A stretch of 64,000 nt of DNA from Vibrio tubiashii. Lineage in GTDB: Bacteria; Pseudomonadota; Gammaproteobacteria; Enterobacterales; Vibrionaceae. Of the stretch, positions 59,957-64,000 are shown piece after piece (position 1 is the first letter of the stretch; every line of letters begins with the position of its first letter). The DNA lies in contig NZ_CP117029.1 of assembly GCF_028551255.1 (NCBI RefSeq), positions 434,001 to 498,000 on the forward strand, read 5' to 3'. The translations under genes were made by a program, and so were the position numbers. A model generated the notes under the pieces. That model was not told the DNA's origin. It searched no databases and was given only the letters and a program-made list of their open reading frames with translations.

Positions 59957-60008
59957 AGTGATAATCCTTTAAGTAAAAGAGCCTCTCGAAAGAGGCTCAT
60001 TGCTGGCG

Positions 60009-62414
60009 TTAACCAAGAACAACCACAACGTCGTTGACACTGCCTTCCGCTTGAACTGGAACAGCGCCTGTCACTGCTTGTCCGTTAACCGTGATTGACT
60101 TGACTCCTTTGCTTACTGAGCTTGGGTTCTCGACCTTGATGTTGTAGGTCGCGCCTAACCATTCACGAGTGACTTCAAAGCCAGGCCAATCAGTTGGAAT
60201 ACATGGATCTATGGTCAAACCATCAAAACCGGTACGTACACCTAAGATGAAGTTGGTTACTGCGAAGTAAGCCCAGCCCGAAGTGCCCGTCAACCATGGA
60301 TGGTTAGCGCGACCATGATCTTGGTGATCACGCCCCATAATGAACTGCACGTATGAGTAAGGTTCAGCAATACGCTTTTCTATGATGTCATTTTGGTTGT
60401 ATGGGTTGAGCGCATCGTAGAATTTCATTGCGCGGTCACCACGACCTAGTTTCGCTTCTGCTACCCACGCCCAAGGGTTTGGATGCGAAAAGATAGCGCC
60501 GTTTTCTTTTACGCCTTGGTATACACGGGTGACAAAGCCGATATCATCGTTCGGTGTCGCAAATGAAGGTGCGTTAAGGTGCAGACCGTATTCTGAGAAT
60601 AGATTCTCATCTACAGCATCCATCGCTTTTTCACCGCGCTCTTGCGATACTGCGCCCGATAGAACGGCAAGAGTGTTTGACTCTAAGTGGATACGGCCTT
60701 CGGTCTGTTGTGCAGTACCAATCTTATCGCCATTTTTGGTCAAGCCGCGGATGTACCATCCGCCTTCATCATCCCAAAGGTGCATTTCACACGCTTCACG
60801 AACATTGGCCGCCATTTCGGTGTATTTCTCAACATCTGCATCGCGACCTAAATATTTCGCTAGGTCGATGAACTCTTGCAGAGCCCAGAAGTGGAGGAAT
60901 GAAACCATAGAAGACTCACCGCCACCTAGGTTTAGACAGTCGTTCCAGTCAGCACGTAAACCTTTACAGATACCGGTTTGACCGACATATTCTGCCGAGA
61001 AATCGAGTGCGGCTTTCATATGCTCGTAAACTGTTGCGTCTCCGCCGTCAGCGTAAGGAATGACTTCCTCGAAGAAACTATGCTCCCCAGTTTCCATTAC
61101 GTACTTACAGATGGTAGGAACTAGCCATAGATGATCATCCGAACAAGTGTCTTCGATGCCGTGGATCTTATCTTCATCAGATGGTGTCGGAACTACGGTT
61201 GGAGATTTTGAAGGCTCCACATCGGCTTTTTCAGGATCGAACCAATCAGGATCAAATAGGTGTAGACCATAACCGGCTTTAACTTGACCGCGAAGAAGAT
61301 CAACAAGACGCTTACGTGTCATTGCGGCATTTGAATGTGGGACTGAAATCGCGTCTTGAGCAGTATCTCGGTAACCCAGACCAGTACGCCCACCGACTTC
61401 AATGAAAGAAGCAAAGCGAGACCAAACCACACAGGTTTCAGCTTGGTATAGAGTCCAAGCATTGATCATTGTATCTAAGCCTTCGTTCGGCGATTTGACT
61501 TGGAACTTAGCACAACGCTCGTCCCAGTGCGCTTTAATGCCTGCAAACGCAGCATCGATATTCGCGAGGTCTTGATACTTTTCACGCAGACGTTCGCCAT
61601 TACCTTTACCGATACCTAGAATGTAAGCAAATCGCACTTCTTCGCCAGGTTGGATGGTGAACTGCTTGTGTAGCGAACCGCAGTGGTTGTAACAAGTTTG
61701 CGCGCTGTTGGTACATTTACCTTGTTCAACGGCAATTGGATTTGCTTCGTCGCGGTATAGACCTAGGAAGCTATCACGTTGACCGTCGTATGAGTCAGGA
61801 GCGAATGTAGAGGCTAGGTAGTAGAAACCTTCAAAGTCGTTGGTGTTGTAGTACAAGTCATACTCAATCACGCCATCTTTGTACTCAGTTCCTGCCGAGT
61901 AAAGTGACATTTGGTGGTTCTGATTATCAGATTGAATGTGGCTGAATGAGAATTCAACGAATGAGAAAGCACTGATAGTACGTGGCTTATCAGATGTGTT
62001 TTTAATCACAACGTCCCACACTTCCGCATCTTCCCCTTTTGGTACAAAGAGCGTTTTTGTTGCTTCAATGCCGTTGTAATCACACTTGAATTTTGAATAT
62101 GACAAGCCGTGGCGTACTTCATAACTTGCTTCATCTAAGCTTTTTGCAACTGGCTGCCATGAGATTGACCAGTAGTCGCCAGTTTGATCATCGCGCAGGT
62201 AAACATAGTGACCCGGGCGATCGAAAGTTGCGTTAGGGCGGAATTTGGTAACACGGTTATATTCAGGGGAGTTGTAGAATGAATAACCCCCTGCATTGTG
62301 CGAGATGACAGTACAGAACTTCTCTGTGCCTAAGTAGTTAGTCCATGGCGCAGGTACGTCTGGTCGAGTGATGACGTATTCACGATTGTCGTTATCGAAA
62401 TAGCCGTATTTCAT
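60009..62414 (-). CDS. chbP: N,N'-diacetylchitobiose phosphorylase (GH94)
   Basis: An 801-residue GH94 enzyme, the same length as V. proteolyticus ChBP and very like it by memory (start MKYGYFDNDNREYVITRPDV, end VNDVVVVLG). It cuts (GlcNAc)2 with phosphate to GlcNAc-1-P and GlcNAc in the cytoplasm. The general acid Asp lies in GLRADWNDCLNLGG at about residue 492, and HxxGxTGSGW-like LTGTSGWAY is present late. 87 bases follow the GH20 gene in the same direction. Confidence 0.97.
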   Translation of the reverse strand: MKYGYFDNDNREYVITRPDVPAPWTNYLGTEKFCTVISHNAGGYSFYNSPEYNRVTKFRPNATFDRPGHYVYLRDDQTGDYWSISWQPVAKSLDEASYEVRHGLSYSKFKCDYNGIEATKTLFVPKGEDAEVWDVVIKNTSDKPRTISAFSFVEFSFSHIQSDNQNHQMSLYSAGTEYKDGVIEYDLYYNTNDFEGFYYLASTFAPDSYDGQRDSFLGLYRDEANPIAVEQGKCTNSAQTCYNHCGSLHKQFTIQPGEEVRFAYILGIGKGNGERLREKYQDLANIDAAFAGIKAHWDERCAKFQVKSPNEGLDTMINAWTLYQAETCVVWSRFASFIEVGGRTGLGYRDTAQDAISVPHSNAAMTRKRLVDLLRGQVKAGYGLHLFDPDWFDPEKADVEPSKSPTVVPTPSDEDKIHGIEDTCSDDHLWLVPTICKYVMETGEHSFFEEVIPYADGGDATVYEHMKAALDFSAEYVGQTGICKGLRADWNDCLNLGGGESSMVSFLHFWALQEFIDLAKYLGRDADVEKYTEMAANVREACEMHLWDDEGGWYIRGLTKNGDKIGTAQQTEGRIHLESNTLAVLSGAVSQERGEKAMDAVDENLFSEYGLHLNAPSFATPNDDIGFVTRVYQGVKENGAIFSHPNPWAWVAEAKLGRGDRAMKFYDALNPYNQNDIIEKRIAEPYSYVQFIMGRDHQDHGRANHPWLTGTSGWAYFAVTNFILGVRTGFDGLTIDPCIPTDWPGFEVTREWLGATYNIKVENPSSVSKGVKSITVNGQAVTGAVPVQAEGSVNDVVVVLG

Positions 62415-62501
62415 GTTGATTTCCTTTTTACCAAGCTGCCACTTTGGCAGCCAAAAATTTAAGCTAGTGAAAACCGCGAATGCTCACCATTCGCTCCAGT
62501 G

Positions 62502-64000
62502 TTATTTCCACGGTTGACGGTAGTTAATATCTTGCCTGTCGAGTAAAGGTAAATGGCCTTTTAACCGTGCTAAATAGTCTTCCCAATCCCGTTCGGATTT
62601 CTCTGTCCAACAAGCTTCTGCCATGGCAGTGAGTCGTGGGAAAACCATGTAATCCATGCGATTTTGCTGTGTGACGATTTCGCTCCATAGTGCGCACTGA
62701 ATACCCAAAATGCGTTTTCTTATTGGATCGTTATCAGGAACTTGCGCTAATGGCTCATAGCGATAAGCATTTTCGAGAGGGATAACCGCTGCCCAATCGA
62801 CCCCAGGTTCCTCTGGGCTGTAGTCTTGGGTCATATCTAAATAAGTCGATTGACCTGGCTGTAAAATGACATCAAAGCCTTGTTTAGCGCAGTTAAGAGC
62901 AGCCTCTTCACTGAGCCAAGAGTAAATAACCGTATCTTTGCTGACCTTATTGCCGTGTTGAGCCTCTTCCCAACCCACCATACGTTTACCCAGTGAGCGA
63001 AGCTTTTTCTCCGCATAGCCGAGAAGATGACCTTGGAGCTCTTTAGCGCTCTGATAACCCTTCTCTTGCATCAGTTTCTGGCAGGCAGGGCTTTCTAGCC
63101 ACACGCCGTCAGGCACTTCATCGGCACCAATATGAACCCAAGGGGAGGGAAATAGCTCAGCGACTTCTTGTAAAACCTTGTCGAGGAACTCGTAAGTGCC
63201 AGCAAGGGCTGGCGAGAGCACATTGTCGTTGTAGTGCTGAATGCTGCGATACTGAGAACGATCATTGGGATCTTGTAATAGCTCTGGTAAAGATTTAATC
63301 GCCGCACGGCAATGGCCTGGGATATCGATCTCTGGAATTACGTTGATTCCGCGTTCGTCTGCATAAGCAATCACCTCTTTGACTTCTTCTTGGCTGTAAT
63401 AACCGCCATATATGTCAGCTAGGTGACTGTATTGAGGTTCAAGCTCCGTCCCAACTCCGCGGTAGCCACCAATTTTGGTTAACTCTGGCAGCGCTTTAAT
63501 TTCCAAACGCCATCCTTCATCATCGGTTAGGTGCCAGTGGAAAGTATTAAATTTGTAATGGGCGAGTTGGTTGATTAAACGCTTTACCATATCAATTGAG
63601 TGGAAGTGGCGAGCACAATCCAACATCATGCCGCGATACTTAAAACGTGGCGCATCAACGACCTTAATACACGGAAGAGATAAGCTATGGTCGTCATCTT
63701 GCTCAATTAATTGCAACAGGGTTGCGCTGGCATGAACAAAACCAGAGCGAGAACCTGCTTCAAGGCGAACGCCTGCACCACTCACCGTAAGTTGGTACTC
63801 ACCTTCATCAAGAGTCGGATTATTGCGATAAACAATCTCGCTATGACCTATGGTTTGAGCTTTAAAGTCAAACAACCTTTCTAGTTCTAGCTGCAACCAG
63901 GTGGCGGCTTTCTCGGCTAGATTAGCTTGTAATGTAATTTGACTAGAGCGAGTCAGTTGAAATTTACCATCAAATAGTTCGACCTTATTTGGCTTAGGAA
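62502..64000 (-). CDS. Beta-N-acetylhexosaminidase, GH20 (5' end beyond window)
   Basis: The frame is open to the right edge of the window, so the N-terminus is missing; the TTG at 63896 is internal. The visible 499 residues have a GH20b-like N-terminal part, then the barrel with KYRGMMLDCARHF, WHLTDDEGWRLEI and the catalytic Asp-Glu pair in HIGADEVPDG. No signal peptide can be judged. In the V. cholerae operon this enzyme cleaves chitooligosaccharides or their analogues after uptake. It is upstream of chbP in one operon. Confidence 0.93.
   Translation of the reverse strand, partial: PKPNKVELFDGKFQLTRSSQITLQANLAEKAATWLQLELERLFDFKAQTIGHSEIVYRNNPTLDEGEYQLTVSGAGVRLEAGSRSGFVHASATLLQLIEQDDDHSLSLPCIKVVDAPRFKYRGMMLDCARHFHSIDMVKRLINQLAHYKFNTFHWHLTDDEGWRLEIKALPELTKIGGYRGVGTELEPQYSHLADIYGGYYSQEEVKEVIAYADERGINVIPEIDIPGHCRAAIKSLPELLQDPNDRSQYRSIQHYNDNVLSPALAGTYEFLDKVLQEVAELFPSPWVHIGADEVPDGVWLESPACQKLMQEKGYQSAKELQGHLLGYAEKKLRSLGKRMVGWEEAQHGNKVSKDTVIYSWLSEEAALNCAKQGFDVILQPGQSTYLDMTQDYSPEEPGVDWAAVIPLENAYRYEPLAQVPDNDPIRKRILGIQCALWSEIVTQQNRMDYMVFPRLTAMAEACWTEKSERDWEDYLARLKGHLPLLDRQDINYRQPWK

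Overview
The window looks like a single contiguous piece of a Vibrio main chromosome. Reasons: gene order (surE-pcm-nlpD-rpoS; ffh-rpsP-rimM-trmD-rplS; pilABCD-coaE-zapD-yacG; pdhR-aceE-aceF-lpd next to a luxR/hapR-type quorum regulator and hpt), a Qrr-type pairing site in the luxR leader, heavy use of CTA for leucine in highly expressed genes, and a chitobiose phosphorylase operon at the right end. The species cannot be fixed from the sequence alone. No rRNA, tRNA, prophage, transposase gene or CRISPR array was seen.

Layout. 1-3 kb: end of surE, then pcm, nlpD and rpoS in one tight cluster. 3-5.3 kb, minus strand: a CNNM/CorC-type membrane protein and ypjD. 5.4-9 kb: ffh and the ribosome/tRNA-modification operon rpsP-rimM-trmD-rplS. 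9.4-15.3 kb, minus strand: competence-type IV pilus genes pilABCD followed by coaE, zapD and yacG. 15.5-17.1 kb: nadC and ampD, divergent. 17.3-21.5 kb: fldB, then xerD-dsbC-recJ. 22-29.1 kb: pyruvate dehydrogenase operon with its repressor pdhR and two perfect PdhR operators. 29.2-31.7 kb: luxR-type regulator, a 265-bp inverted-repeat element, hpt and carbonic anhydrase. 32.1-35.7 kb: SulP transporter and the YadGH ABC exporter. 35.9-41.8 kb, minus strand: panC-panB-folK-pcnB, gluQ, dksA, sfsA. 41.8-49 kb: hrpB-mrcB and a patatin-beta-barrel protein. 49.3-54.5 kb: acnB, yacL, glnK-amtB. 54.6-58.5 kb: Fur-type iron(III) ABC transporter. 58.5-64 kb, minus strand: downstream part of a chitin-disaccharide catabolic operon (phosphohexomutase, N,N'-diacetylchitobiose phosphorylase, GH20 hexosaminidase, the last cut by the window edge).

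Almost all genes are housekeeping. The least explained DNA is intergenic: a 265-bp, fully foldable element with perfect 19-bp terminal inverted repeats just upstream of hpt; a dispersed family of 11-nt hairpins with compensatory stem changes at five gene ends, four of them with nearby short tandem arrays (7 or 8 bp units); a second imperfect inverted-repeat element upstream of yacL; a 7-codon ORF overlapping the acnB start; a possible 3'UTR RNA between ffh and rpsP; and a yacL terminator whose stem also reads as an NtrC-type site in front of glnK. Ecologically, the DNA-uptake pilus, the quorum regulator and the chitobiose operon fit the known Vibrio link between chitin growth, quorum sensing and natural transformation.
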